A DNA stretch of 64,000 nt from Oscillospiraceae bacterium (GCA_015069135.1 SVJE01000007.1:1-64000), one strand, 5' to 3'. Numbered from the stretch's first letter, positions 47,190 through 57,401 are shown. Made by a program: numbers and translations. The notes: generated from the sequence alone by a model not told the origin.

Positions 47190-48247
47190 AAAAGATTTTA
47201 TATTTTATCCCGGTGGTGACCTTAACAATAGTAATTATATTGTTAAGGCACAGACTTTCTCATGTGTTGATTCCGGTAATCTTCGCAGTACTTTTTTCTG
47301 TACTGCTGTCACCACCGGTTACTTATTTAACCTACAAACGGAACTTCAAAAGAAGTTTTGCCTGTTTTCTGGCATTACTTTTGCTTATTACCGTTATACT
47401 TTTAATTCTTACGGGAATTTTACTTCCTCTTTTTGTCAGTATTAAAGATGCTGTAGCCAACTCTGAAACTCTTGGCTTAAGACTGGAAGGACTTTTTACT
47501 GATTTCACCATTCGGCTTCAGAGTTTTTTCAGAGTGGAAGAAAACAGCGACACTGCACTATGGCTTACAAATGCATTAGATAATATCAAAGAAAAAATCA
47601 TGGTTTCATTTTCCGGGTTCGCTACAGGATTCTTAAAAAAAGTTGGCTCAGCCTCAATGGAACTAGTTACTCTACTGGTAGATGGAGTAACCACATTAGT
47701 ACTGACATTTTACTTTTTGAGAGACAGTAAAATTATAAAGAAAACTCTGTTGGAACTTTTCCCTTTTGACTGTCGAAAATCTGTAGAAAGCACAGTTTTA
47801 GGTTTGGGCAAAATCTTTACCGATTTTCTTAAAGGACAACTTTTTGTAAGTATTTTACTGGGTATACTGCAAACATCTGGTCTTTTTTTACTAAAAATCC
47901 CCTATGCTCCATTATTGGGATTTCTAGCAGGACTTCTAAACATAATCCCATACTTCGGCCCTTTTATCGGTGCTGTTCCTGCAGTTATTGCTGCCTTCTT
48001 TATTTCTCCTTGGCGAGCTCTTATGGTAGCACTTTTGTTCATTGTGCTTCAGCAGATTGACAATATAATACTGACCCCCAAGATTGTTGAGGGTCAGTTG
48101 GAAATTCATCCTGTAACTACAATTATTGCAGTATTTTTAGGTGGGGAATTTTTAGGTTTCTTCGGCATACTTTTTGGAGTCCCCATTTATGCAGCCATAA
48201 GATTTATTCTTCGAAAAGTTTTTCCAGTTCCAAAGCTGCCTGCTTAA
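47159..48247 (+). CDS. AI-2E family transporter (YubA/PerM type)
   Basis: A 362-residue polytopic protein with about eight helices and the family motif region LGFLAGLLNIIPYFGPFIGAVPAV. The family includes proposed exporters of quorum signals and Na+/H+ antiporters, so substrate is open. No strong ribosome site precedes the ATG at 47159, so translation may depend on coupling to the overlapping small gene. Its 3' end overlaps the convergent glycosyltransferase by 44 bases. Confidence 0.85.
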   Translation: MYKRSFRTYVKKILYFIPVVTLTIVIILLRHRLSHVLIPVIFAVLFSVLLSPPVTYLTYKRNFKRSFACFLALLLLITVILLILTGILLPLFVSIKDAVANSETLGLRLEGLFTDFTIRLQSFFRVEENSDTALWLTNALDNIKEKIMVSFSGFATGFLKKVGSASMELVTLLVDGVTTLVLTFYFLRDSKIIKKTLLELFPFDCRKSVESTVLGLGKIFTDFLKGQLFVSILLGILQTSGLFLLKIPYAPLLGFLAGLLNIIPYFGPFIGAVPAVIAAFFISPWRALMVALLFIVLQQIDNIILTPKIVEGQLEIHPVTTIIAVFLGGEFLGFFGILFGVPIYAAIRFILRKVFPVPKLPA

Positions 48248-49316
48248 TGTTCCATACAGACTCTGACATTTTACCAAAATTAGATAATCTGTCTGCTGTA
48301 ATGTTTATTCTGTACTTTTCTCTTATTACTTCTGCCCAAAGTTTTGGCTCATCTTCCAGTGACATAAACTGAAGTAGCGGTGTAATCTGTGCCTCGTCCG
48401 TAACTGCCTCTCTTGAAGTAAAGCTTGGAAGACCTGCTGCCTGTGACTCTACTAATGTCATAGGAAGACCTTCGTATTTAGAAGGTAGTGCAAACACATC
48501 CATTGCGCTGTATAGGTCTGATACATTAGATGTTTGTCCCAAAAATCTAACTTTGTCATAAATCCCCAGGTTTGAAGCTTTTTCATGAAGCTCACTGTCT
48601 AACTCACCGTAACCTGCTATAACCAATGTGGAAGCAGGATCTAGTTTCACAAGTTCTGCAAATATGTCCAACAGGAATAACTGGTTTTTCTGATCAGTCA
48701 TTCTTCCGGCATTTCCCAACACCAAGTCTCCGCCTAAAGAAAGCTCTTCTCTTATTTTTTCACGTGTTTCCGGGTTGAACTTATACTCTTCAACATCCAC
48801 CGCATTTGTTATTACTTTAAATTTGTTGGAGTTTATAACGCTACCATTAAAGAAAAACTTTGCAGCAGACATGGAACATGCCCAGAAGTTAGTAGCGTAT
48901 TTTGTAATTTTCTTTTTATTTATTTTGTGAAGAAAGTTAGTTACAAAATTTCCCATAGGTCTTGAATTGTGACTATGGACTATTCTTTTTGGAATTTGAA
49001 ATTCTTTTGCTAATTTAAATATATTAAGGTCGCTTATAATACAACAATTGTACCAAAGGCCTTCATATTCGTGACCATAGGTTTCAAAAATTTCACGCAA
49101 TTCCGCCTTGTTCTTTTTGAAATCGACAGAACGGCCTGTTACCACAAAGTAACGACCACCCAGAGCCTCTATTTCTTCTGCACAATAAGGCTTCTCGTTA
49201 TATGAAATAAAATCAAACTGGAATTTGCTCTTATCTATGTGACGGTAGTAGTTCATGATACATGTTTCCATACCGCCTCTGTCTTTGCTCATTCCCATTA
49301 CAAGAATACGTTTCAA
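48204..49316 (-). CDS. GT4-family glycosyltransferase
   Basis: A 370-residue GT-B enzyme (RILVMGMSKDRGGMETCIMNYYRHI at the N-terminus; E7E motif region in ALPSKYEGLPMTLVESQAAG). It adds a sugar from a nucleotide donor to a lipid or glycan acceptor. I set the start at TTG 49316, with AGGTGGG six bases upstream. A longer frame to 49406 has no ribosome site. Its last 44 bases are antisense to the convergent AI-2E-family gene. Confidence 0.85.
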   Translation of the reverse strand: MKRILVMGMSKDRGGMETCIMNYYRHIDKSKFQFDFISYNEKPYCAEEIEALGGRYFVVTGRSVDFKKNKAELREIFETYGHEYEGLWYNCCIISDLNIFKLAKEFQIPKRIVHSHNSRPMGNFVTNFLHKINKKKITKYATNFWACSMSAAKFFFNGSVINSNKFKVITNAVDVEEYKFNPETREKIREELSLGGDLVLGNAGRMTDQKNQLFLLDIFAELVKLDPASTLVIAGYGELDSELHEKASNLGIYDKVRFLGQTSNVSDLYSAMDVFALPSKYEGLPMTLVESQAAGLPSFTSREAVTDEAQITPLLQFMSLEDEPKLWAEVIREKYRINITADRLSNFGKMSESVWNIKQAALELEKLFEE

Positions 49317-49424
49317 AACAACCCACCTATAAGTCAGTTTTTCGTCAAATCTATTATACACTAAGCAGTAAGAAAATGCGAGAGGAAAATTGAAAGCTAT
49401 TACCATGTGAATAATCTATAAAAA

Positions 49425-49665
49425 CTCGCCGAAAAATTTACATTTCTTAAGATTTATTGGCGAGTGTTGCTTTTTCTCGCCGACATATTAAACACTTTTT
49501 TACTTCTGTGGGCGACTTTTCCTTAAATTTTTGCATAATCTTCCAAAAAACCATATAGTTTTGCTGAAAATCGCCGACAGAACAGTATATTTATTGTGTT
49601 TGTCGATGAGTTTTAAAGAGACTCACCCTCGAACTTTATTTCTGCTGTTGTTTTTCGGCGACTTC
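49425..49665. repeat. private intergenic repeat, word CTCGCCGACA
   Basis: About seven copies of TCGCCGA or its complement TCGGCGA, at about 49425, 49457, 49475, 49509, 49571, 49600 and 49654. They lie between the nuclease-like gene stop and the glycosyltransferase start, with one inside the gene end. Two can pair as GGCGAG/CTCGCC hairpins. No gene is evident in 49317-49635. Confidence 0.55.
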
Positions 49666-50448
49666 TTTATTTTTCAACAATATGTCATACCTTTTAATAG
49701 TAAAATACTCTTCTACCAAAGCATCAAATCGATTCGTATCTTCTTCAGTAGTAACAATCAGTCTCTTCCCTTCAAAAAGCCCATTATTGTTATATACAGC
49801 TTTACGGTTCAGCCAATCAACAGTATACTCCGAATTATTCATTCCCAAATGCTCCCAATAATATATTCTACCATCCAGCGGATTAACTATTGTAAAATCA
49901 GGATGCAAGTTAAACTCTTTCAAAGATAGCTTTTTCTCATATTTATAATCAATACCATATCTGTAAAGTGTATCCGCAATAAATCGCTCTGACTTTGATC
50001 TTACCATTTCACCTCTTGTTGTTAAAACTTTCAAATTTCCATATGCATCATTTTTTTCACTTGGTGTAGCTGTATACTCGTTTTTCACAAAGGTAAAAGT
50101 CTCAATGATCTTTATAGCTAAAGGTTGTAACCGCTTAAATACATCTTCCAAAAAAATCAATTCGTTTCTGATACTAATTCTTCTGGCTGTAGCTTTTTTC
50201 ATATTTTCAATAATTTCGGCTCCTGTTTTACGGGATATATACACCTCTCTTTTTTTACCATTTTTATTTAAATTAATATAGTAATCCCATTTGTTCTCGC
50301 CTCTTTTCCTCTTCACCAGATTGCCTTTAGGTAACAGAGCCAATTCTTTTTCCAAGTTTTTCTTTTGTCGCCTGTTATAAAGCAACTCCTCCAAAAATTC
50401 ATACTCCCAGATTTCCACAAAATCACATCCTTTCCACATTTTTTCCAA
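49636..50448 (-). CDS. PD-(D/E)XK nuclease-like protein
   Basis: A 270-residue protein. The first half is basic and coiled (KKNLEKELALLPKGNLVKRKRG). The second half carries VRSKSERFIADTLY, then HPDFTI and IYYWEHLGM. This E..PDF..WEH pattern is seen in restriction-like nuclease domains tied to helicases, with His in place of the usual Lys. A DNA-binding or nicking role is possible. Start is uncertain: an ATG at 50448 or internal GTGs are options. Surrounded by repeat-rich spacers. Confidence 0.6.
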   Translation of the reverse strand: MEKMWKGCDFVEIWEYEFLEELLYNRRQKKNLEKELALLPKGNLVKRKRGENKWDYYINLNKNGKKREVYISRKTGAEIIENMKKATARRISIRNELIFLEDVFKRLQPLAIKIIETFTFVKNEYTATPSEKNDAYGNLKVLTTRGEMVRSKSERFIADTLYRYGIDYKYEKKLSLKEFNLHPDFTIVNPLDGRIYYWEHLGMNNSEYTVDWLNRKAVYNNNGLFEGKRLIVTTEEDTNRFDALVEEYFTIKRYDILLKNKEVAEKQQQK

Positions 50449-50552
50449 ATTTCTTCATGGTAAAACAGGGAAATCTATATTACACCTTTTATTAAAATCT
50501 GTCCGTCGAAGCCCGACGCATTTATGCAGACATAAAAATTTAATAATTAAAA

Positions 50553-50584
50553 AACCGCCTCCCGGCACAAAACCGAAAGGCGGT
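50553..50584 (-). terminator. terminator after the GH4 gene
   Basis: ACCGCCTTTCGG..CCGGGAGGCGGT on the minus strand followed by TTTTTTAATT. Strong rho-independent terminator. Confidence 0.88.
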
Positions 50585-50608
50585 AAAACACTAAATATAA
50601 TAAATATA

Positions 50609-51922
50609 TTATTTATATTCAGGCAACCAATCTTTGTGAGCTTCAAACAAATCATCACACAAGGAAATAATCTGGTCAATAGAAAGCTCTGCAGATGTAT
50701 GTGGATCCAAAAGTGCAGCCTGGTAAACAAGCTCCTTCTTCTGAGTAAGAGCAGCTTCCATTGTAAGAATCTGTGGGTTAATGTTAGTTCTGTTAAGAGC
50801 TGCCAACTGCTCAGGAAGATCACCAACAAACAAAGGCTGTACACCTGTAGCATCAATAAGACAAGGAACCTCAACACAAGCAGCCTTAGGAAGGTTTGTA
50901 ATATAACCCTTGTTAAGTACGTTACCACCAAGCTTATATGGCTTGTTATTAAGCATAGCTTCAATAATATAAGATGCGTACTCACCACTTCTTGTATGCT
51001 CAAGCTTATTCTGAGTTGTAAGCTCATCTCTTCTCTTCTTCCAGTCATTAATCTGCTCTATGCAACGTCTTGGATATTCATCCAACGGAATACCGTATTC
51101 CTCTATAAGCTCAGGATGTGTAGACTTAATAAAGTATGGTAAGTACTCAGAAGCATGTTCACTGGACTCAGTAATATAGTAACCGAATGTCTGCATCATC
51201 TTCATACGAACCTTGTCGCCCTCTGTCAAGCCCTGCTCTTTAGCAAGCTGCTTAATTCTTGGATAAAGGTCAACACCATCTTTAGAGATGCTCAATAACC
51301 ATGCCTGGTGGTTGATACCTGCAATGTTCCACTGAACTTTTTCATCATATTCAGCACCAAGACCTACGTTATGCATAAGTCTTTCAGCACAGTGCTGTAC
51401 GCTGTGGCAAAGACCTAAAGTCTTAATAGGAGAAGCTTTCTGGATAGCACCTGTAATCATAGCCATTGGATTAGAATAGTTAATGAACAAAGCATTAGGA
51501 CAAACCTCTTCCATATCCTTTAAGAAATCCAAAACTACAGGAATAGTACGAAGTGCTCTAAAGATACCGCCAATACCAAGTGTATCAGCAATAGTCTGTC
51601 TCAAGCCGTATTTCTTTGGAATTTCAAAATCGGTAACTGTACAAGGCTCATATCCGCCAACCTGAATAGCATTAACAACAAAATCAGCACCGGCCAATGC
51701 CTTTTTACGATTTCTTACACCAAGATATGTCTTAATTGTAGCCTTTGATCTATATTTTCTGTTAATAGCCTTAAGCATTAACAAAGAATCAGCCAAACGC
51801 TCCTGGTCAATGTCATAAAGAGCAATTTCAATACCCTTAAGATCAGGTGATACCAAGCAGTCACCTAAAACATTTTTTGCGAAAACCGTACTACCGGCTC
51901 CCATAAAAGTTACTTTTACCAT
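50609..51922 (-). CDS. melA: GH4 alpha-galactosidase-type glycosidase
   Basis: A 437-residue NAD- and metal-dependent GH4 enzyme. NAD-binding VTFMGAGSTVFAKN is at the start. NYSNPMAMITGAI and the metal-binding CHSVQ motif point to the MelA (alpha-galactosidase) branch, though galacturonidases share it. It is cytoplasmic. Follows the DUF1015 gene by 10 bases and ends at a terminator. No melibiose permease is adjacent. Confidence 0.82.
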   Translation of the reverse strand: MVKVTFMGAGSTVFAKNVLGDCLVSPDLKGIEIALYDIDQERLADSLLMLKAINRKYRSKATIKTYLGVRNRKKALAGADFVVNAIQVGGYEPCTVTDFEIPKKYGLRQTIADTLGIGGIFRALRTIPVVLDFLKDMEEVCPNALFINYSNPMAMITGAIQKASPIKTLGLCHSVQHCAERLMHNVGLGAEYDEKVQWNIAGINHQAWLLSISKDGVDLYPRIKQLAKEQGLTEGDKVRMKMMQTFGYYITESSEHASEYLPYFIKSTHPELIEEYGIPLDEYPRRCIEQINDWKKRRDELTTQNKLEHTRSGEYASYIIEAMLNNKPYKLGGNVLNKGYITNLPKAACVEVPCLIDATGVQPLFVGDLPEQLAALNRTNINPQILTMEAALTQKKELVYQAALLDPHTSAELSIDQIISLCDDLFEAHKDWLPEYK

Positions 51923-51932
51923 AAATAACCTC

Positions 51933-53273
51933 CTACTTTATCTTTCTGCACTCAATATAATATCTTTTTTCAAAAGCCTCTCCCATAGAGAATGTCTTTC
52001 TGGGCAGAGAACCTTTTAAGATCACTGTTTTGAAGAACTGGTTCTTATCAATTACAGGCAAATAGAATCCCATATTTCCCTGAGCTGTTCCAAGTTCCTT
52101 TACCACATCGTCACCGTGGATATAGTCCACTCTGGTTTCAGGATGTGCTTTAATAAATTCATCAATAAATTCTTGTAAAGCACCTACTGCAAGTGTATGT
52201 ACCTTTTGGTCAATAAATATGTATCCCTGCTTACCCGGTGCCACATATTTAATTGTATGACAACCCTCATAAGAAGGAATTTCGCCACCATCGTCAGCTA
52301 TAGCTTCAATACAAGAAGCATTTTCACCGTAAAACCCTGCCATTTCATCAAAGAACAAATATGGGTTTACATTGAACATAACTCTGTGAATAGGCTCAAA
52401 AATAATTCCTTTATCGTGAATGTTCACAATTTCAACAAGAGCATACCTTGCCGGATGATCCATTGGTGCTCCCTGCTTTTTAACTTCTTCCCAATGACAC
52501 TTAGCAGATGCCAGAGAATGGTTACCGTCGCCTACAGCATAAAGAAGAACCGGAGTATCTTCTTCCACACCATATTTTTCGGTAAAATGTTTCCTGTCTC
52601 CTAATACTTCCAGAGCCTTGACCACTCCGTCAATTGCGTCAGCATCGGAAACCAGACTACCTTTAACATGACCGCCACCCTGCATCATATCAAAATCATA
52701 CAAAGGTTTGGATTCTAATTCAAATAAAGGTTCAACAACTGTTTTTTCAGGGTCATCTATAAGAATCATTACATGTGGCATTTCCAATACCGCATTTTTT
52801 CTTATTTTCATTCTTGGAGGAATTCTCTCTACAACAGTGCCTTCAGTTGCACGGATTAAAGAGCCTGAACCCTTGTTGTAGTCATATGCTTCCAGATCAA
52901 GAGCCATAACAACACCACGTCTTACAGGAGATGCCTTAGTATCTCTTTCCACAAGAATCAAACCTGGTTCATTTTCCTTAAGTACACCATCTTCTATGTA
53001 CTTTTCCATAGTCTTGTTAATTTCCACAATACGGTCATCTGCATCAGGTTCTTCAAGGAAAATCTCAGGTAACATCAAATTATATGTAGACTCTTTACCC
53101 TCAGTCTCTTTTTCAACTGCCTGCCAGTAATCAAGCTGTGATGTATACTGGTCGCAAGCAACACAAGCCCAGCTCTTCCAGAAATCAGATGAGTTATTCT
53201 CAGGCAACAAAACATTTGGTACATTCATTGCCACATTTTCAAAAATCATTTCTCCGTTAGCTATCTTTTTCAT
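51933..53273 (-). CDS. DUF1015 family protein
   Basis: A 446-residue conserved protein of unknown role. The diagnostic DGNHSLASAK block resembles the family's DGHHRYAAA motif, and length is typical. An octamer and a stem ACCGAAAA/TTTTCGGT lie upstream in 53274-53352. Transcribed together with the GH4 gene. Confidence 0.75.
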   Translation of the reverse strand: MKKIANGEMIFENVAMNVPNVLLPENNSSDFWKSWACVACDQYTSQLDYWQAVEKETEGKESTYNLMLPEIFLEEPDADDRIVEINKTMEKYIEDGVLKENEPGLILVERDTKASPVRRGVVMALDLEAYDYNKGSGSLIRATEGTVVERIPPRMKIRKNAVLEMPHVMILIDDPEKTVVEPLFELESKPLYDFDMMQGGGHVKGSLVSDADAIDGVVKALEVLGDRKHFTEKYGVEEDTPVLLYAVGDGNHSLASAKCHWEEVKKQGAPMDHPARYALVEIVNIHDKGIIFEPIHRVMFNVNPYLFFDEMAGFYGENASCIEAIADDGGEIPSYEGCHTIKYVAPGKQGYIFIDQKVHTLAVGALQEFIDEFIKAHPETRVDYIHGDDVVKELGTAQGNMGFYLPVIDKNQFFKTVILKGSLPRKTFSMGEAFEKRYYIECRKIK

Positions 53274-53352
53274 AACAAATACCTTTCAACGATATTTTAC
53301 CGAAAACACAGGATTTTTCAATAGTTTTTCGGTACTATTCAATAAAAATTCA

Positions 53353-54891
53353 CTACTTTTTTAGCTTTGACACAATCATTTCCCACAATTCCATAAATTG
53401 ACGTACTTTAAACACTCTGCATATCACTGCATATACAATAACTGCAATTACACATGGCACAAAAAATCTGATATAAAGATTGTCAGGAACCAAAAGCTTC
53501 ACCCCAAAATACGTCAGCACACAAGCCACCGTACCTGATGTCATAACAAGAAATTCCTTAAATGAACCTTCCATGCTCCACTTACCATATTGTTTTATAT
53601 AAACAACAATCATAACTACAGTTGCCAAAGCTAATGCAATTGAGTTAGCCAGGGCAAGACCGCCAATACCCATAAATTCTTTCAATATAAAATTAAGTAT
53701 AACATTCAACACGATATATATGATACCTGTCCACATAGGAGTTTTGGTATTCTTACGGGCATAAAAAGCTCTGTTCATTAAAGTCTTATAACCGTAAAAC
53801 ACCAAGCCTACAATGTAATATATCAACGCAATACTGGTGAGTTTTACACCCTCATCTGTGAAAGCACCTCTGTCATAAATTATTCTTACAACGTCGGAGC
53901 AAGAAGCCACAATCAAAGAAACTAAAGGCAGACACAAAAAGCTTATTGCCTCAAAGCCGTCCCTGATAGATTTAGAGAACTCCCCTTCCTTTTTCTCAGC
54001 AACAGTCTGGCTGAACTTGGTAAACATAACTGTAATTATAGGGGTTACCAATAGTGATGTGGCAAAAGTATTTATTCTTAATGCATAATTAAGAGCTGAA
54101 ACACTTCCCTCGTCCAATGTTGATGCCAAAGCACTGTCTATAGCAGAGTTTATTTCAGCAGCTGCAACACCTATAACGGAAGGAGTTAATATCCGGAAAA
54201 ACTCTTTTGTCCCACTATCCCTAAAAGAAAGAACCGGCTTATACCTATAACACTTAATCAAAGCAGGAATAACAACTAACAACTGAAGTACATATGCAGC
54301 CAAGGCTCCTATAGGCATGGAATACTCGTTTATTATCGGTGAAAGGCAAACTATAGAGGCCATGACACCAAAGCCTACAAACATAGTGGCAAATTCAACA
54401 ATTTTAAAACGCTTCTGAGCATTTAATACAGCACTGAAATAGTAATAGACTGCGTAAAATGGTATAGCTAAAAATACTATCCTACACATATTTACGGTCA
54501 AATCAAATTTAGCACCTTCAAAACCTGTAGCTACAAGAGAACATATAGGCCTTACCAGTATTTCACAAAGAACGGTTACGGAAACTGAAATGATTATAAT
54601 GATATTTAAAAGATTGCTGGTCAGCTTGTCTGCACTTTTCCTTCCATCATTTCTGGCCAGCTCATGAGTATACAAAGGTGTATATGCAGTTGTAAGAATG
54701 GATCCAAAAAGCAGGGCGAAAATATTAAAAATTCTGATCGCCATTAAATAAGCATCCGCTTCTGTACCTGTTCCAAACCAACCGGCAATTACAACTTCGC
54801 GCAGGAAACCGAAGACACGGCAAACCATAGATATTAAAAACACACCGGCTATAGAAGCAAACAAGCCGGATTCTTTTTTACTATTTTCCAT
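53353..54891 (-). CDS. MurJ/MviN-family lipid flippase
   Basis: A 512-residue protein with about 14 membrane helices and the MVF family start (FASIAGVFLISMVCRVFGFLREVVIAGWFG). It should flip an undecaprenyl-linked precursor across the membrane: lipid II if it is MurJ, or a glycan unit given the adjacent glycosyltransferases. Start 54891 behind AGGGAGAT. Overlaps the upstream glycosyltransferase by 11 bases. Confidence 0.85.
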   Translation of the reverse strand: MENSKKESGLFASIAGVFLISMVCRVFGFLREVVIAGWFGTGTEADAYLMAIRIFNIFALLFGSILTTAYTPLYTHELARNDGRKSADKLTSNLLNIIIIISVSVTVLCEILVRPICSLVATGFEGAKFDLTVNMCRIVFLAIPFYAVYYYFSAVLNAQKRFKIVEFATMFVGFGVMASIVCLSPIINEYSMPIGALAAYVLQLLVVIPALIKCYRYKPVLSFRDSGTKEFFRILTPSVIGVAAAEINSAIDSALASTLDEGSVSALNYALRINTFATSLLVTPIITVMFTKFSQTVAEKKEGEFSKSIRDGFEAISFLCLPLVSLIVASCSDVVRIIYDRGAFTDEGVKLTSIALIYYIVGLVFYGYKTLMNRAFYARKNTKTPMWTGIIYIVLNVILNFILKEFMGIGGLALANSIALALATVVMIVVYIKQYGKWSMEGSFKEFLVMTSGTVACVLTYFGVKLLVPDNLYIRFFVPCVIAVIVYAVICRVFKVRQFMELWEMIVSKLKK

Positions 54892-56101
54892 ATATCTCCC
54901 TGTATACACTCATATATCCGTCAACCATAGACTGACAGCTGTAATTTTCCACACAACGATTTCTGCAGGCTGTGGTAAAATCCTTAGTTTCATCTAAAAT
55001 TTTACTTACAGCTTCGGATAAAGCTTCTCTGTTGTCACGAGGTACTACAATACCTACTTCATCAGAAATAAGTTCACTGCATCCGCCACCATCTACACAT
55101 ACAATAGGTGTGCCGGAAGCCATAGCTTCTCCCACAACTAAGGAGAAAGACTCCTCAACAGATGTACTTACAAATACATCTGCAGCTGAATATATTCTTG
55201 CCAACTGTTCCTGATTTTGGGTCCTCGTAATACCTACAATACCTTCAGGCAAAGCAGCTTTCTGCTTTTCGCTTAAACCAACAATTACAATCTTAGCATT
55301 CTGATTCTTTACGTCTCCTGCAAGTTTCAACAATGCAGACATACGTTTTCTTTCATCCCAGACATTAGCAACACCTAAAATCATTTTACCGTTTTCAGGA
55401 ATTCCCAGCCATTCTCTTGTCTGCTTGTTGATTTCATCTCCATAAGGTTTAAAAACATCAACATCAATTCCGTTATAAACTACCTTCACGGGATAATCTT
55501 TCATGAAAGAGTCTGACACAATTCCCGCTAACCAAGCAGATGGTGTTGTTATTGTTAATTTCTCAAGAGAGGTAAAATGTTTTTTCTTAAACAAATATTC
55601 TCTGTGGGATTTATCCACATATCTTTTTGGGTAAACATCTAACTGACCACAATTGTTACAGCCTTCTTTCCATTTCTCGCAGCCACATTCTAAAAAATAT
55701 GCGCAACCGCCTGTAATAGGCCAACAATCGTGCATTGTCCAGACTACCTGAACACCGCTCTCTTTAAGATATTTAAAAAGAACTTTGAGATTTATAAAAT
55801 ACCCGTGAAGATTATGGAGATGCACAATATCAGGCTTCTCCTCTTTCAGAATTCTAACTAATTTCTTTGTGTTAAAATATGAGCCGTGACCCATTTTATC
55901 AAAAAATCTTGCTGTTACACCATGCCAGCCCACAGACAAATTGTCCGCCATTTTAAAAGATTTCAAATCTTTTTCGGGTACTGAACCTCTTCCAAAAAAA
56001 GAAACAGCTTCATAACCCTGGCTAAGAGCTTTTTCCTGTACCTGATACATGATGCGACCTGTACTGCCGTAACTTGCTACATTGATTTGTACAATTTTCA
56101 T
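54881..56101 (-). CDS. GT4-family glycosyltransferase
   Basis: A 406-residue GT-B enzyme. It has NVASYGSTGRIMYQV at the start, HLHNLHGYFINL, and VSTSVEESFSLVVGEAMASGTP with the EX7E motif. The Cys-rich CAYFLECGCEKWKEGCNNCGQ insert is typical of a clostridial/Bacteroides glycosyltransferase subgroup. It sits between a second GT4 gene (4-base overlap) and the flippase, suggesting a surface glycan assembly unit. Confidence 0.85.
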   Translation of the reverse strand: MKIVQINVASYGSTGRIMYQVQEKALSQGYEAVSFFGRGSVPEKDLKSFKMADNLSVGWHGVTARFFDKMGHGSYFNTKKLVRILKEEKPDIVHLHNLHGYFINLKVLFKYLKESGVQVVWTMHDCWPITGGCAYFLECGCEKWKEGCNNCGQLDVYPKRYVDKSHREYLFKKKHFTSLEKLTITTPSAWLAGIVSDSFMKDYPVKVVYNGIDVDVFKPYGDEINKQTREWLGIPENGKMILGVANVWDERKRMSALLKLAGDVKNQNAKIVIVGLSEKQKAALPEGIVGITRTQNQEQLARIYSAADVFVSTSVEESFSLVVGEAMASGTPIVCVDGGGCSELISDEVGIVVPRDNREALSEAVSKILDETKDFTTACRNRCVENYSCQSMVDGYMSVYREIYGK

Positions 56102-57315
56102 TTCAGTTCTCCCATTATATTCTCCAGCCTGTCCAGGAGCTTTCCTTTTGCGAAATGACTGTGGGAATATTCCACCGCATTATTACCCAGTTGCTGTCTT
56201 TCTTCCGGTGTCATGTTATAAAGCTTAAGTGCTGCTTCTGCCAGAGCCTGTCCGTTTACATCACAGCAAACACCACAGTTCGCGTCAGTAATGGCGTTGG
56301 CACCTGCACCTTTTATACAACCTAAAACCGGTATGCCACAGGCCATGTAGGACTGCACCTTAGCCGGCAACGTAATATTAAACAAATCCTTATCCTTAAG
56401 AATCAGCAAAGCCACATCACTGGCTGCTAAATATCTGCTCATGGACTCCATAGGTTTTCTTCCGGTAAAATGTACATTGTCAGTTACATTTTTTTCTTCA
56501 GAATATTCAAAAACCTTATCTCTATCTCTGCCATCTCCCACCAATATCCAGTGAATGTCCGGATAATCCTTAAGAAGAGCCGCTGCATCCACTACTGTCT
56601 CAAGGGACTGGGATGTACCCATATTTCCTGTAAAAATAATACGGAAGCCCTGAGGAATTTCATTTTCAATAGGATCCTCAGGATTTTTAGGTAACTTCTT
56701 ATAGCAATCCTCTGCATACTGAGGGAAAAACTCTATTTTATCTGCAGGATGTCCTGCCTTAACTATTCTGTCTTTAAATTCTTTGGATGAAACCAGAATT
56801 TTACTGCTGGCTTTGTAAATCTTGTTAACCTGACGCTGAATCCATTTTACTACAGGGGCAAAAGTTATTCCGCCGGCATTAACAGCGCTCTCAGGCCATA
56901 AATCCAATGTATATGTGATTAAAGGAATATTCTGAGCTTTGGCTACTTTCATGGCAGGGAAAGCCATAAAAACAGGTGAAAGCTGATAAACGAATACCAT
57001 ATCGAATTTTTCTTCTTTGGAAAGTTTCCTGGCCCTCTTGTTTCCTGAAAGCCAGAAAGTAAAATAGTGCATTGCCAGATGAATGGCATCATGATGTCTC
57101 TGTGAGTTATACGCTCTTACAACTCTGGCACCTTCAAAAGTATCTTCAATTCTTTCTTTTGGACTATACCCTTCCCAGAACTTTCCGGTGGTACGATTTA
57201 TAGGGATACCTGCAAGTACAGTGACTTCATGACCTCTTGCCACAAATTCTCTGCACAAATCATTCACTCTGAAGTTTTCCGGGTAGAAACACTGGCAAAC
57301 CAGTAATATTTTCAT
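56098..57315 (-). CDS. GT4-family glycosyltransferase, WbuB-like
   Basis: A 405-residue GT-B enzyme resembling L-fucosamine-type transferases WbuB. It begins MKILLVCQCFYPENFRVN, with GTSQSLETVVDAAALL in the acceptor-to-donor transition. The start at 57315 has GAGGGGA upstream. A longer frame lacks a ribosome site. First gene of the glycan module. Confidence 0.83.
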   Translation of the reverse strand: MKILLVCQCFYPENFRVNDLCREFVARGHEVTVLAGIPINRTTGKFWEGYSPKERIEDTFEGARVVRAYNSQRHHDAIHLAMHYFTFWLSGNKRARKLSKEEKFDMVFVYQLSPVFMAFPAMKVAKAQNIPLITYTLDLWPESAVNAGGITFAPVVKWIQRQVNKIYKASSKILVSSKEFKDRIVKAGHPADKIEFFPQYAEDCYKKLPKNPEDPIENEIPQGFRIIFTGNMGTSQSLETVVDAAALLKDYPDIHWILVGDGRDRDKVFEYSEEKNVTDNVHFTGRKPMESMSRYLAASDVALLILKDKDLFNITLPAKVQSYMACGIPVLGCIKGAGANAITDANCGVCCDVNGQALAEAALKLYNMTPEERQQLGNNAVEYSHSHFAKGKLLDRLENIMGELK

Positions 57316-57401
57316 TTTAAATCCCCTCAACATGTTGTTATTATATCCCAAAATACATACAAGATAATGATAGACCAAAATTCCTTTTCCGTCAAGGAAA
57401 A

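Noticed and set aside
50455-51048. 197-residue minus-strand open frame
   Set aside because: It overlaps the GH4 gene in another frame, is Leu/Ser-rich without a recognisable motif, and has no ribosome site.
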